Source: Phycisphaeraceae bacterium
GTDB lineage: Bacteria > Planctomycetota > Phycisphaerae > Phycisphaerales > UBA1924
DNA: 64,000 nucleotides
Reading direction: 5' to 3'
Assembly: GCA_019636795.1 (NCBI GenBank)
Contig: JAHBWW010000001.1
Location: 682,001 to 746,000, forward strand
Below are positions 24,149 through 31,909 of this stretch, one piece after another (position 1 is the stretch's first letter; every line of letters begins with the position of its first letter). The position numbers were made by a program, and so were the translations under genes. Under the pieces are notes generated by a model. That model worked only from the letters and a program-made list of their open reading frames with translations, had not been told where the DNA came from and did not search any database.

Positions 24149-24850
24149 TCACGGAACGAGAACATCCCGGCCGGCCAATCCGTGCCAGGTGGTTGCGACG
24201 GGTGTTCCAACGCGCAGGTGAAGGGCGGGAAGCGGCTGGACATCGAACTGTTTGTATGTGGCGAGAAGTGCGCTGCCGTCGGCAAAGGCGATTGGCGCGA
24301 CTGGCGCGTCACGGCCACAGCACCACTCAGTGGCGGGTATTTTGCCAGAGGCTTCGACGTAATATTGAAACAGAATGCCCTTATGAGATGAATACCGGAT
24401 GGTGCTGGTCTGCTGTGATCGAAGCGGTTGCTCGTGCAGGTGAAGGCCCGCGCCGGGAACAAATGTGTTCTGGTTCAGGATCGCAGTTTGTGTCATGGCG
24501 ATCAGGGTGCGATTCTGATCGCGGTTGATGATGCCCAAGTCCTGCCATGAATCGATGTGCCCGGAGATCTGCAGTGGTAGATGCCAGTACATGGCTGCGT
24601 TCACGACATCAGTCCATCCGAGCGGGTAATACTCCTGATGATCTGAGGTGTATTGCGTGAGCATCATCATGGCCCCGCGGATGGAGGAGAGGTTGTGCGT
24701 TCGCTTTGCTTGTTCGCGCGCCTGGCTGATGGCGGGGAGCAGGAGGCCGATCAGGATCATCACGATGCCAATTGTGACGATGAGTTCAATAATTGAAAAC
24801 GCGCTGCGATGCTTATGCTGTCGGCGCAAAGGCATGGTGGGAATCCCCAT
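24149..24850 (-). CDS. Pseudopilin-like protein, first gene of a four-gene operon
   Basis: Encodes 233 residues. The prepilin-type segment AFSIIELIVTIGIVMIL is intact with Glu at position +5, but the residue before Phe is Ala. A soluble domain follows with PIAFADGSALLATY near the end, a variant of the H-X9-DG element. Unlike its larger relative at 4.6 kb it is short and heads an operon with the Cys-rich, the anchored and the MauE-like genes. TAGAAT ends six bases before the ATG and no ribosome site is seen, so the transcript is probably leaderless. An ATG five codons later is possible. Its promoter contains a G13 tract. Confidence 0.8.
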   Translation of the reverse strand: MGIPTMPLRRQHKHRSAFSIIELIVTIGIVMILIGLLLPAISQAREQAKRTHNLSSIRGAMMMLTQYTSDHQEYYPLGWTDVVNAAMYWHLPLQISGHIDSWQDLGIINRDQNRTLIAMTQTAILNQNTFVPGAGLHLHEQPLRSQQTSTIRYSSHKGILFQYYVEASGKIPATEWCCGRDAPVAPIAFADGSALLATYKQFDVQPLPALHLRVGTPVATTWHGLAGRDVLVP

Positions 24851-24856
24851 GGCTCT

Positions 24857-24884
24857 ATTCTACCCCCCCCCCCCCTCGGGTCAA
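24857..24884 (-). promoter_or_regulatory. Promoter with G13 spacer, candidate phase-variable switch
   Basis: On the minus strand TTGACC (24884-24879) is followed by CGA and thirteen G (24875-24863) and then TAGAAT (24862-24857). The spacer is 16 bp, next to the optimum of 17. Slippage in the G tract would change the spacer length directly. The start codon of the pseudopilin gene is six bases further on. Confidence 0.75.
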
Positions 24885-24960
24885 GGATAATCTGGAGGAG
24901 GTTCCGGTACTTGATGTGGGGGATCTGCGAGGTGGGGTTGCGGCGACTACGCTACGCCTT

Positions 24961-26028
24961 ATGAGTTCAAAATCACGAATTCTGACGGGTGATACGCCGA
25001 CGGGGCAGTTGCATCTTGGGCACTGGGTGGGGAGCCTGGAGAACCGGGTTGCGCTGCAGGATGAGTTTGAGTGCTTTTTTCTGATTGCGAACATGCATGC
25101 GTTCACGACGCGCGCGGACAAGCCGGACGAGATTCGCGCTTCGACGCTGGAGATTGTGAAGGATTGGCTTGCGGCGGGGATTGATCCGGAGCGATCGACT
25201 TTTGTTTTGCAGACGGAGGTGCCGGGGATTGCGGAGTTGACGTGGTTTCTGGCGATGCTGCTGCCGTTCAATCGGGTGATGCGGAATCCGACGCTGAAGA
25301 CTGAATTGGAGACGAAGGGACTGGGGGAGAATTACAGTTTCGGGTTTCCGATGTATTCGGTGGGGCAGTGTGCGGATATTTTGATCTTTCGGCCTGAACT
25401 GGTGCCGGTGGGCGAGGATCAGCTGGCGCACATGGAGCCTTGCCGTGAGGTGGCCAGGCGGTTCAATCAGGTGTACTGCGGGGTTGATCCGCAGACGGAT
25501 GATGAGGAGTATGTGAGTGCGGGCGGGCTGTTTCCGATTCCGAAGGCGAAGGTGGGGCGTGTGGCGAGGCTGATCGGGACGGACGGCGTGAACAAGATGA
25601 GCAAGAGCCTGGGGAATGCGATCTTTTTGACTGATGAGTTCAAGCAGATCAAGAAGAAGCTGGGCGGGTTGTATACCGGGCGGCAGACGATGGATGAGCC
25701 GGGGGATGTGAACAACGCGCTGTTTCAATATGTGCGTGCGTTTGTTACGGATGCGGAGCGCGTAGCGGAACTCGAGCGGCGGTATGCGGCGGGCGACAAC
25801 ATCGGGGATGGGCATATCAAGGTCGAGGTTGCGGAGGCGATTGATCGGTTGATCGGGCCGATGCGCGAGCGGCGCAAGGCGTATGAGGGAGCGGCGGGGG
25901 ATGAGAAGATTTTGTCGCTTTTGCGCGAGCACGCGGCGAAGGCGAACGCGGCTGCGGAAGAGACGTTGCACCTTGCGAAGAAGGCGATGCGGCTTGATTT
26001 CGGGCGGCGTGTGATCAGCTTCGGGTGA
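24961..26028 (+). CDS. trpS: Tryptophanyl-tRNA synthetase
   Basis: Encodes 355 residues. It charges tRNA-Trp in the cytoplasm. The class I signatures are present: TGQLHLGHW (HIGH variant) and NKMSKSLGN. Further segments typical of TrpRS are VGEDQLAHMEPCREVARRFN and GLYTGRQTMDEPGD. Length is normal. The start is the ATG at the family N-terminus; TACGCT ends seven bases before it and no ribosome site is present. It is divergent from the pseudopilin operon, and the G13 tract lies in their shared 110-bp gap, about 85 bp before this start. Confidence 0.96.
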   Translation: MSSKSRILTGDTPTGQLHLGHWVGSLENRVALQDEFECFFLIANMHAFTTRADKPDEIRASTLEIVKDWLAAGIDPERSTFVLQTEVPGIAELTWFLAMLLPFNRVMRNPTLKTELETKGLGENYSFGFPMYSVGQCADILIFRPELVPVGEDQLAHMEPCREVARRFNQVYCGVDPQTDDEEYVSAGGLFPIPKAKVGRVARLIGTDGVNKMSKSLGNAIFLTDEFKQIKKKLGGLYTGRQTMDEPGDVNNALFQYVRAFVTDAERVAELERRYAAGDNIGDGHIKVEVAEAIDRLIGPMRERRKAYEGAAGDEKILSLLREHAAKANAAAEETLHLAKKAMRLDFGRRVISFG

Positions 26029-26054
26029 GAGCCGGGGTGTAGAGTCGTGGTGCG

Positions 26055-26083
26055 GAGTCCTCGCTTGCGCTCGGGCCTCTTTT
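26055..26083. terminator. Weak terminator candidate after trpS
   Basis: GAGTCC and GGCCTC form an imperfect stem with a loop that contains CTCGCTTGCGCTCG, followed by TTTT. The stem has one mismatch. Confidence 0.35.
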
Positions 26084-26085
26084 GG

Positions 26086-27420
26086 TTATGTGTTTGTGAT
26101 TGCGCTGATGTCGAGGATGTACATGGCGCGTGAGCCGTCCATGGCCGAGTCGATGCAGACTTTGGTTGCGTCGTGGTTGAAGCGTGGGTGGAGATCGACG
26201 CGGATGTCGCCGTCGAGGCTGCGGGGCGTGTGGAAGCGGCCGATTTCGTAGCCTGTGTTGTTGAAGCAATCCCAGAGGAAGAGGGGCTGGCGTGATTTCA
26301 TGTCGGGGTAGCCATCGGTGAGGACCCAGCGACCGGGGTCGCGACCGGCGCGATTGAAGGTGCAGTGGCCGTCGCAGATGAGTTGGCCGGCGGCGAATGG
26401 TTGCGGCGGTTGGGCGGCGGGCGAGCGGAGGTCGGTGTCGTTGATGAGGAGATAGGAGTCCTTCATGATTTTGTTCATGAGGAAGCGGGGCTTGCCGAGG
26501 GCGTAGTACACGGGTTTGAGGCCTCGGCGGGCGAGGGTCATCAGTTGTTGTTTTGGAGTTTTGCGGGCGGTGGCCGAGCCGAGAAGGGAGCGTTTGCCGG
26601 CCCATGCGAGGATGGTGTGGTTGTCTTTCCAGTCGTAGTGGCTGCACATGCCTTCGAAGAGGAGGCGGATGTCGTTGCCTTGCGGGTCGGCGGTGAAGAG
26701 TCGAGAATGAAGGATGCCGTCGTCGCGTTCGAAGCGGTGCATGAAGCAGAAGCGCGTGCCGGAAGGGTTGAACATCAGGTGATTGACATGCTGGTGGAGG
26801 CGGCTGCCGGCGCGCGGTGAGTTGTCGGCGGTGATCTGGTCGAGTTGGTCGATGGAGATGATGAGGGTGCGTGAGCCATCGGGGTCGATGCGGTCGATGC
26901 CGTCGTCGGCGGGGGATGGATTGTCGGGGTTTGGATCGGAGGCGATGGGGTAGCCGTATTCAGGGCGCAGGCGTGAGAGGCGGCCGAAGGAGAGGGAAAG
27001 GAGACGGCCAGCGGCGACTGCGACGTGTGGATGAGGGAGAGTGAGGAAGGGCGAGCCATCAGGGTTGAGGATGCGGGTGATGAGCGAGCCGTCGGGCGCG
27101 GAATCGTTGAAGATGATGCGCTGGGGAGCGTGGGGATCGGAGGAAGGAAAGTGTGTCCACTGGAGCATGGCGCCTTGCTGCCAGTTCCAGGCGCGAGTTT
27201 CGGCGAGTTTGATGAAGCGTGGGGCGTCAGTGTGCGAGTCTTCGATCCAGCCGATCTCGGCGGATTCGCCGGGGCGTGGGAAGCGATCGCAGTATGAAAC
27301 GCGATGGGCGAGGAGGCGGGTGTTGTCGGCGGACCATGGGTTTTTGTCGTAGTAGCCGAACCAGTAGTGCCACCCGTCATTGGGCGAAGTGCGGCGGATA
27401 GGCATCGGGCTGTCGAGCAC
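26086..27420 (-). CDS. Beta-propeller-like protein of the glycan cluster
   Basis: Encodes 444 residues. Repeated Asp-rich strand motifs (NDGWHYWFGYYDKNPW, SADNTRLLAH, FNPSGTRFCFMHRF, FNHDATKVCIDSAMDG) with about 50-residue spacing point to a six- or seven-bladed propeller of TolB/oligogalacturonide-lyase-like style. There is no signal peptide or membrane helix. Possible roles are a glycan-processing enzyme or a scaffold for the cluster enzymes; neither is shown. It is the last gene of the ten-gene run. The start is GTG with AAGGAGG seven bases before it, inside the end of the preceding acetyltransferase gene. Confidence 0.65.
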   Translation of the reverse strand: MLDSPMPIRRTSPNDGWHYWFGYYDKNPWSADNTRLLAHRVSYCDRFPRPGESAEIGWIEDSHTDAPRFIKLAETRAWNWQQGAMLQWTHFPSSDPHAPQRIIFNDSAPDGSLITRILNPDGSPFLTLPHPHVAVAAGRLLSLSFGRLSRLRPEYGYPIASDPNPDNPSPADDGIDRIDPDGSRTLIISIDQLDQITADNSPRAGSRLHQHVNHLMFNPSGTRFCFMHRFERDDGILHSRLFTADPQGNDIRLLFEGMCSHYDWKDNHTILAWAGKRSLLGSATARKTPKQQLMTLARRGLKPVYYALGKPRFLMNKIMKDSYLLINDTDLRSPAAQPPQPFAAGQLICDGHCTFNRAGRDPGRWVLTDGYPDMKSRQPLFLWDCFNNTGYEIGRFHTPRSLDGDIRVDLHPRFNHDATKVCIDSAMDGSRAMYILDISAITNT

Positions 27421-27422
27421 GA

Positions 27423-27977
27423 TCAGCCCTCCTTGATGATGCGGTCTTTGACGGGTTTGGCGGGTGAGCCGACGCAGACCTTCCATGGCGGGAGGTCGGT
27501 AAAGACGCTGGAGCGTGCGCCGACGACGGTGCCTTGGCCGATGGTGAGCCCTGGGCCGACGAAGCAGTCGGCGGCGATCCAGCAGTGCGGGCCGATGGTG
27601 ATTGGTTTTGGCTGAAGGGGGAAGTTTTTGTGTTGGTAGTCGTGGGTTGCGGCGCAGAGGTAGGTGTACTGGCTGATGGTGGTGTGAGCGCCGATGGAGA
27701 TTGGTGCGACGCAGTAGCAATCGACATCGTCGGCGAGGGTTGCGTAGTCGCCCATGGTGAGGTTCCATGGGCCCCAGATGCGGACGCGCGGGCAGACGCG
27801 GGCTTTAAGGGAGACGCGCGCACCGAAGAGGCGGAGGATGCGTGCGCGGACGGAGTGGAGCGGGCGCGGGATGAGACGGAAGATTGTGGCTTGAGTGAGG
27901 TTCCAGAGGAGTCGCGCGAGTTTGTTGCGAGTTGAGTGAGGGCTTGGTTTGTTTGAGATGTCGACGGCGGGGTTCAC
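27423..27977 (-). CDS. WcaF-like O-acetyltransferase, third of three
   Basis: Encodes 184 residues. After a basic amphipathic N-terminal part come left-handed beta-helix hexapeptide repeats (VRIWGPWNLTMGDYA, ISIGAHTTISQY, ITIGPHCWIAADCFVG, GLTIGQGTVVGARS) and the conserved end GSPAKPVKDR. The catalytic His is in CAATHDYQHKNFP, as in colanic-acid WcaF and related acetyl-CoA-dependent sugar O-acetyltransferases. Translation starts at a GTG whose GTGA overlaps the stop of the preceding gene. The three acetyltransferases of this cluster differ enough to serve different positions on the glycan. Confidence 0.85.
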   Translation of the reverse strand: MNPAVDISNKPSPHSTRNKLARLLWNLTQATIFRLIPRPLHSVRARILRLFGARVSLKARVCPRVRIWGPWNLTMGDYATLADDVDCYCVAPISIGAHTTISQYTYLCAATHDYQHKNFPLQPKPITIGPHCWIAADCFVGPGLTIGQGTVVGARSSVFTDLPPWKVCVGSPAKPVKDRIIKEG

Positions 27978-28588
27978 AACGCGCCTTTCCAGCGGGGTGT
28001 GTTGTCGTCTTCGGGCCTGCGGAGCATGGGTCGTTCGCGTCGAGGTTCGGAAGGTTGGCCGGTGCAGATGGTCCATGGGGGGAGGTTTCGATCGACCATG
28101 CCTCGCGCGCCGACGACGACACCTTCGCCGATGGTGACGCCGGGCATAATCATGACATCGGCAGCGACCCATGCATCCTTGAGGATGTTGACGGGTGCGG
28201 TGTAGAGGCGGGAGTCGGGATCGAGGGGGTCGTCGGCTTGCGTGTAGACCTTGCTGTGCTGGCTGATGGTGCAGAAGTCGCCGACGTTGATGCGTGAGCG
28301 GCAGTTGAGGGTTGCTTTGTCGCCGACGGCGGAGAGTTTGCCCATGGTGAGGTTCCATGGGCGATCGATGCGGGCGCTGGCGCGGATTTTGACGGAAGGG
28401 TGGAGGCGTGCGCCGCAGAGGCGGAGGATGATGCAGCGGAGAGCGTACCAGTTGTGGAAACTGAAGCGGAAGATCCATTGGCCGAGGAGTCGCCAGAAGA
28501 GTGCGCGGAAGTATGGATCTCCTGGGCGGTGGCTGGGGAGTTCGGCGCGTGGGTGGCGGAGTGGAGCGTTTGGGCTTTCAATCTGCAT
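27974..28588 (-). CDS. WcaF-like O-acetyltransferase, second of three
   Basis: Encodes 204 residues. Hexapeptide-repeat helix (IDRPWNLTMGKLSA, SRINVGDFCTISQHS, VTIGEGVVVGARG) with the typical ending CTGQPSEPRRERP. The active-site region differs from its neighbours: SQHSKVYTQADDPLDP takes the place of THD, close to the WcaF pattern of colanic acid clusters. The ATG is three bases after the stop of the first acetyltransferase, and its own stop overlaps the next start by four bases. All three genes are therefore translated as a coupled set. Confidence 0.85.
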   Translation of the reverse strand: MQIESPNAPLRHPRAELPSHRPGDPYFRALFWRLLGQWIFRFSFHNWYALRCIILRLCGARLHPSVKIRASARIDRPWNLTMGKLSAVGDKATLNCRSRINVGDFCTISQHSKVYTQADDPLDPDSRLYTAPVNILKDAWVAADVMIMPGVTIGEGVVVGARGMVDRNLPPWTICTGQPSEPRRERPMLRRPEDDNTPRWKGAL

Positions 28589-28591
28589 GGA

Positions 28592-29242
28592 TTAGCCTTC
28601 GGTGACGCCGAGACGGATTTCGCGTTGGCGCTCGATCTCGTGAATGACGGCTTGTTGCTCTTGATCGCGCAGTTGTGTGGGGTCGAATGGGCGTGCGGGG
28701 TTTCCGGCGATTGCGGTGCCTTTGGGGAAACTTTTATAGACGCTTGCGCGTGGCCAGACGCGGCAATCGTCGCCGAGTTCGACGCCGGGTGCGATGTAGG
28801 AGTCGATGCCGACGAAGCAGCGGTCGCCGAGAGTGATGGGCATGCGGACGAGTGGGAATGAGGGATCGGACATGTCGTGCGTGCCTGCGCAGAGGTGGGA
28901 GCGTGCGTCGAGGACGCAGTTGTCGCCGATGGCGATGGGGCCGAGGGAGTAGATGATGGAGCCTTGTCGGACGCGGACGTTGTTGCCGATGGTCACGTTC
29001 CAGGGGATGGTGACTTCGACGGAGCTGGAGAAGACGCAGTTTTTACCGACTTTACCGCCGAAGATGCGGATGAGTGCGGTGCGAAATGGCGGGAGGAAAG
29101 CCCATGCGACGCGTCCAAAGGTCATCCAGATGGTGCGTGCGATGTTCTGCTTGAGTGTCCATGGGGTTTTGCGCGTGAGCGCTTTGTCGGGGGAGAGATC
29201 GTCGATCGACTCGATGGGTTGTGTTGCGGGATCTGTGGTCAC
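28592..29242 (-). CDS. WcaF-like O-acetyltransferase, first of three
   Basis: Encodes 216 residues. N-terminal part with a short hydrophobic amphipathic segment (IWMTFGRVAWAFLPPF), then hexapeptide repeats (VEVTIPWNVTIGNNVR, GPIAIGDNCVLDARS, PITLGDRCFVGIDSYI) and the active-site His in CAGTHDMSDPSFP. The end, GNPARPFDPTQL, is typical. No ATG lies near the family N-terminus; the GTG used has AGGA ten bases upstream and follows the sulfotransferase gene after 29 bp. It acetylates an unknown sugar hydroxyl, probably on the cytoplasmic precursor. Confidence 0.83.
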   Translation of the reverse strand: MTTDPATQPIESIDDLSPDKALTRKTPWTLKQNIARTIWMTFGRVAWAFLPPFRTALIRIFGGKVGKNCVFSSSVEVTIPWNVTIGNNVRVRQGSIIYSLGPIAIGDNCVLDARSHLCAGTHDMSDPSFPLVRMPITLGDRCFVGIDSYIAPGVELGDDCRVWPRASVYKSFPKGTAIAGNPARPFDPTQLRDQEQQAVIHEIERQREIRLGVTEG

Positions 29243-29271
29243 GGGTGGAGTTCCTGGATCGGTCGAGGGAG

Positions 29272-30126
29272 TTACCAAGCGTATCCGAGGCGAGTGAGGG
29301 TTGGTTGCATGTGCGGACGTACGAGTGCGAGGAGTTCGTCGTCGAGTTCGTCGCGCCATTTGTCGGCGCGGGCGGGGTCGGCGGTGTGTGCGGCGAAGTC
29401 GATGACGGGCTGGGGCTTGTCGAGCTGGGCGAAGGCGCAGATTTCGGTGACGATGCGGCGGGGGTCTTGCATGAGATCTTCGTAGCGGAACTTGAAAACG
29501 GGCTGGCCTTGGGCGGTGAGAAAGTCGGCGTCGTCGAGTGCACGGGAGATTGTGGCGGCCCATTGTTTTGCCATGACGACATCGGGGGGGTCGGTTTTGA
29601 GCCAATCGCGCCAACCGGGCGGGCGTGGTCCCCAGTAGTTGAGTTTCTGGCCGGTGACTTTGCGGTAGATGGTGCTTGCGGTTTGGCCGGCGTATGCGGG
29701 CCACTCGCGGAGCGGAGTCTGGCGTGCGCGCGAGATGATGCGCGACATGGGGACGCCTGATGCGAGGATTTCGTCGGTGGAGCGGAGGACGCTGCGGCCA
29801 TCGCGGATGACGAGGAGGATCCTGGCGTTTGGATAGATTGCGTGAATGAATCGGAGCCGAAGGCAGTTGGAGGGTGTTTTTTCGCAGAGTCGGTCTTTGC
29901 CGTGATCACGGACGAAGTCTGCGAACGCGTTTTTGATGTGGCTGACGACGCGCGGGGTGGCGTGTTGTTCGGTGAGCAGATCGTCGGGGGTGTAGGAGTT
30001 GCCAAAGGTCCAGATGTGGCGTGGCTCGACGGCGTAGGCGAGACGAGGATGCTGGGAGAAGACTTCGCCGAGCCAGGTGGTACCGGAGCGGTGTGTGCCG
30101 ATGAGGATGATTGGTTCGGCGGTCAC
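29272..30126 (-). CDS. Sulfotransferase family protein, second of two
   Basis: Encodes 284 residues. The PAPS-binding motifs are clear: 5'-phosphosulfate loop IGTHRSGTTWLGE at residue 9 and 3'-phosphate region LLVIRDGRSVLRSTDE. The C-terminal region holds KFRYEDLMQDPRRIV, a common element of bacterial carbohydrate sulfotransferases. It would move sulfate from PAPS to a sugar or lipid acceptor in the cytoplasm. Genes that make PAPS are not in this window. It overlaps the deacetylase gene by four bases (ATGA), which shows operon organisation. Confidence 0.87.
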   Translation of the reverse strand: MTAEPIILIGTHRSGTTWLGEVFSQHPRLAYAVEPRHIWTFGNSYTPDDLLTEQHATPRVVSHIKNAFADFVRDHGKDRLCEKTPSNCLRLRFIHAIYPNARILLVIRDGRSVLRSTDEILASGVPMSRIISRARQTPLREWPAYAGQTASTIYRKVTGQKLNYWGPRPPGWRDWLKTDPPDVVMAKQWAATISRALDDADFLTAQGQPVFKFRYEDLMQDPRRIVTEICAFAQLDKPQPVIDFAAHTADPARADKWRDELDDELLALVRPHMQPTLTRLGYAW

Positions 30127-31031
30127 GCGGCGTGTTCCTCGATGAGCGGGGCGAGGGTGCCGAAGTGGTTTTCGAGGACGGTGCGGCAGGTGTCAAAGCG
30201 ATGGCGTTCGAGAAGTGCATCGAGTTTGCGCGCGGTGGTGGAGGTGCCGACGTAGCACTTGAAGTAGCGATGAGGCGGCATGGAGACTTTGGGGCAATCG
30301 GGGGCGAAGTCGCGTGGGTGGAGGTAGATGACGGTTGGGCGTGATTCGGCGGCCTCGGCTGCGATGCCTTGCTCGATGAGCGAGAGTGGGAGGAGTCGCA
30401 TGTATCCACCGCCGGAGAAACACATTCGTTTTTTGAGAGGTCCGTAGCCGACGGGCGCGATGGACATAGGGAGTTCGGGGATTCTGCGGCCTGAGGGTGC
30501 GGCGTGGTGGTGTGGTCCTTGCGGGCAGGCGTATCCGCCATGGCCTCGTTTTGCGGGGAAGAGGCTGGCGTCGTAGAGGAGGCCGAGGTCGGCAATGACG
30601 TCAAAGGCCCATTCGGTGCCGGCGGTGATGCTGAAGGAAGGTGCGCGGAATCCGGCGATGCGAGTGCCGGAGGCGGCTTCGATGACATCGATGGAGCGCT
30701 GCATGTCTTCGCGGAAGGTTTGTGGCGTGAGTTCGTAGACCTTGCGGTGCCAGTAGGAGTGTGTTCCGATTTCGTGTCCGGCGGCGGCGATGCGTGCGAC
30801 CATTGCGGGATGGCGCTCGGCCACCCAGCCGAGGATGAAGAAGGTGGCGCGGGTGTTGTGGCGTGCGCAGATTTCGAGGATGAGATCGGTGTAGCGTTCG
30901 ACGAGGGATGATTTGGCGTGGAGGTCGGGCCAGAGGTCGGGGTTTTCGACGGCTTTGACTTCGACGATGTGAAACCAATCTTCGATGTCGAAGGAGAGAG
31001 CGTGCACGAGGTTTGACGATTGTGGCGTCAT
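30123..31031 (-). CDS. XrtA-type polysaccharide deacetylase (DUF3473-like C-terminus)
   Basis: Encodes 302 residues. NodB-type deacetylase motifs: ALSFDIEDWFHIV with the catalytic Asp and the extra Asp-Trp-Phe typical of the PEP-CTERM/XrtA-associated group, HEIGTHSYWHRKVY with the two metal His, and GFRAPSFSIT. The C-terminal part has IYLHPRDFAPD and RYFKCYVGTST, as in the DUF3473 extension. These enzymes remove N- or O-acetyl groups from an exopolysaccharide made together with exosortase-sorted proteins. That agrees with the PEP-CTERM-like proteins elsewhere in this window. No exosortase gene is present here. Confidence 0.88.
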   Translation of the reverse strand: MTPQSSNLVHALSFDIEDWFHIVEVKAVENPDLWPDLHAKSSLVERYTDLILEICARHNTRATFFILGWVAERHPAMVARIAAAGHEIGTHSYWHRKVYELTPQTFREDMQRSIDVIEAASGTRIAGFRAPSFSITAGTEWAFDVIADLGLLYDASLFPAKRGHGGYACPQGPHHHAAPSGRRIPELPMSIAPVGYGPLKKRMCFSGGGYMRLLPLSLIEQGIAAEAAESRPTVIYLHPRDFAPDCPKVSMPPHRYFKCYVGTSTTARKLDALLERHRFDTCRTVLENHFGTLAPLIEEHAA

Positions 31032-31033
31032 GG

Positions 31034-31909
31034 TCAGAAGAACTTGTGTCCTGCGGCTCGGAAGCGTTTGACGTCGGCCTTGGTGGGCATGGAGAAGTGC
31101 GAGAGTTCGGAGGCGGGGTTGGGAATGAGGGCAGGGTTGCCGGCTTCGATCTTGCGGACGCACTCGATGATGGCTTCGGCGGCGAGATCTTTTGAGCGTG
31201 CCATGACATCTTCGAGGGTGTCGTGGGGGTGGATGCGGTACGACTTCTGGACGAGGATTGGGCCGTTGTCGAGCTTCTTGTCGACATAGTGGACGCTGAC
31301 GCCTCCGAGTTTTTCGTCGTTGGCGAGGGTCCAGAAACTGGGCATGAGCCCGCGGTATTTGGGGAGGAGTGCGCCGTGGCAGTTGACGATACCCCAGGGC
31401 GTTTGCTCGCGAAGCGGGCGGCGGTACATCTGCGTGCCGGAGATGGAGACGATGAACTCGACGTTGTTCTGGCGGAGCATGGAGAGGAAGGATTCGCTGT
31501 TGACATCGGGCGCGTCGTGAACCGGGATGTTGTATCGGCGTGCGACAGCGCGGACGGAGTAGCAGCGGCTGGTGGAGCCGAGGATGTCGTTGAAGAGTTT
31601 GGCCTGGAGTTTTTTCCAGAGGTAGTTACGGAACTTCCACTGGAAGTACCACGGGCCATACATGTTGAGGAGGTCCATCGCGGTTTGGACGACTGTGCGT
31701 TTGCCTTGTGCGACGGACTGGATGTTGATGCCGGCGGTTGAGTCGGCGAATTCGCGGAGATACTTGTCGAGAACTTTGGGGAGGTAGAAGGGATCGTTCT
31801 GGATGAAGACGTATTTGGTGAGTGGGCGGCCGGGCGGATCCATTCGTGGCATAGGGTCGAGGTTACCGTCGATCGCTGGGGAAGGTTGAGCGAGTGTTGC
31901 AGCGGTCAC
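31034..31909 (-). CDS. Formyltransferase-family protein (sugar N-formyltransferase candidate)
   Basis: Encodes 291 residues. The formyl-transfer fold of methionyl-tRNA formyltransferase is recognisable: VNCHGALLPKYRGLMPSF carries the catalytic Asn and His, and YVDKKLDNGPIL the catalytic Asp. The N-terminus (YVFIQNDPFYLPKVLDKYL) and the lack of the tRNA-binding C-domain match sugar or small-molecule formyltransferases rather than the translation enzyme. It should use N10-formyl-tetrahydrofolate to formylate an amino sugar of the cluster's glycan. The GTG start overlaps the preceding stop (GTGA) and has AAGGAG six bases before it. Confidence 0.83.
   Translation of the reverse strand: MTAATLAQPSPAIDGNLDPMPRMDPPGRPLTKYVFIQNDPFYLPKVLDKYLREFADSTAGINIQSVAQGKRTVVQTAMDLLNMYGPWYFQWKFRNYLWKKLQAKLFNDILGSTSRCYSVRAVARRYNIPVHDAPDVNSESFLSMLRQNNVEFIVSISGTQMYRRPLREQTPWGIVNCHGALLPKYRGLMPSFWTLANDEKLGGVSVHYVDKKLDNGPILVQKSYRIHPHDTLEDVMARSKDLAAEAIIECVRKIEAGNPALIPNPASELSHFSMPTKADVKRFRAAGHKFF

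Noticed and set aside
31034-31909. Methionyl-tRNA formyltransferase (fmt) of translation initiation
   Set aside because: The C-terminal tRNA-binding domain is missing, the N-terminus differs, and the gene is embedded in a glycan operon. A sugar formyltransferase is more likely.
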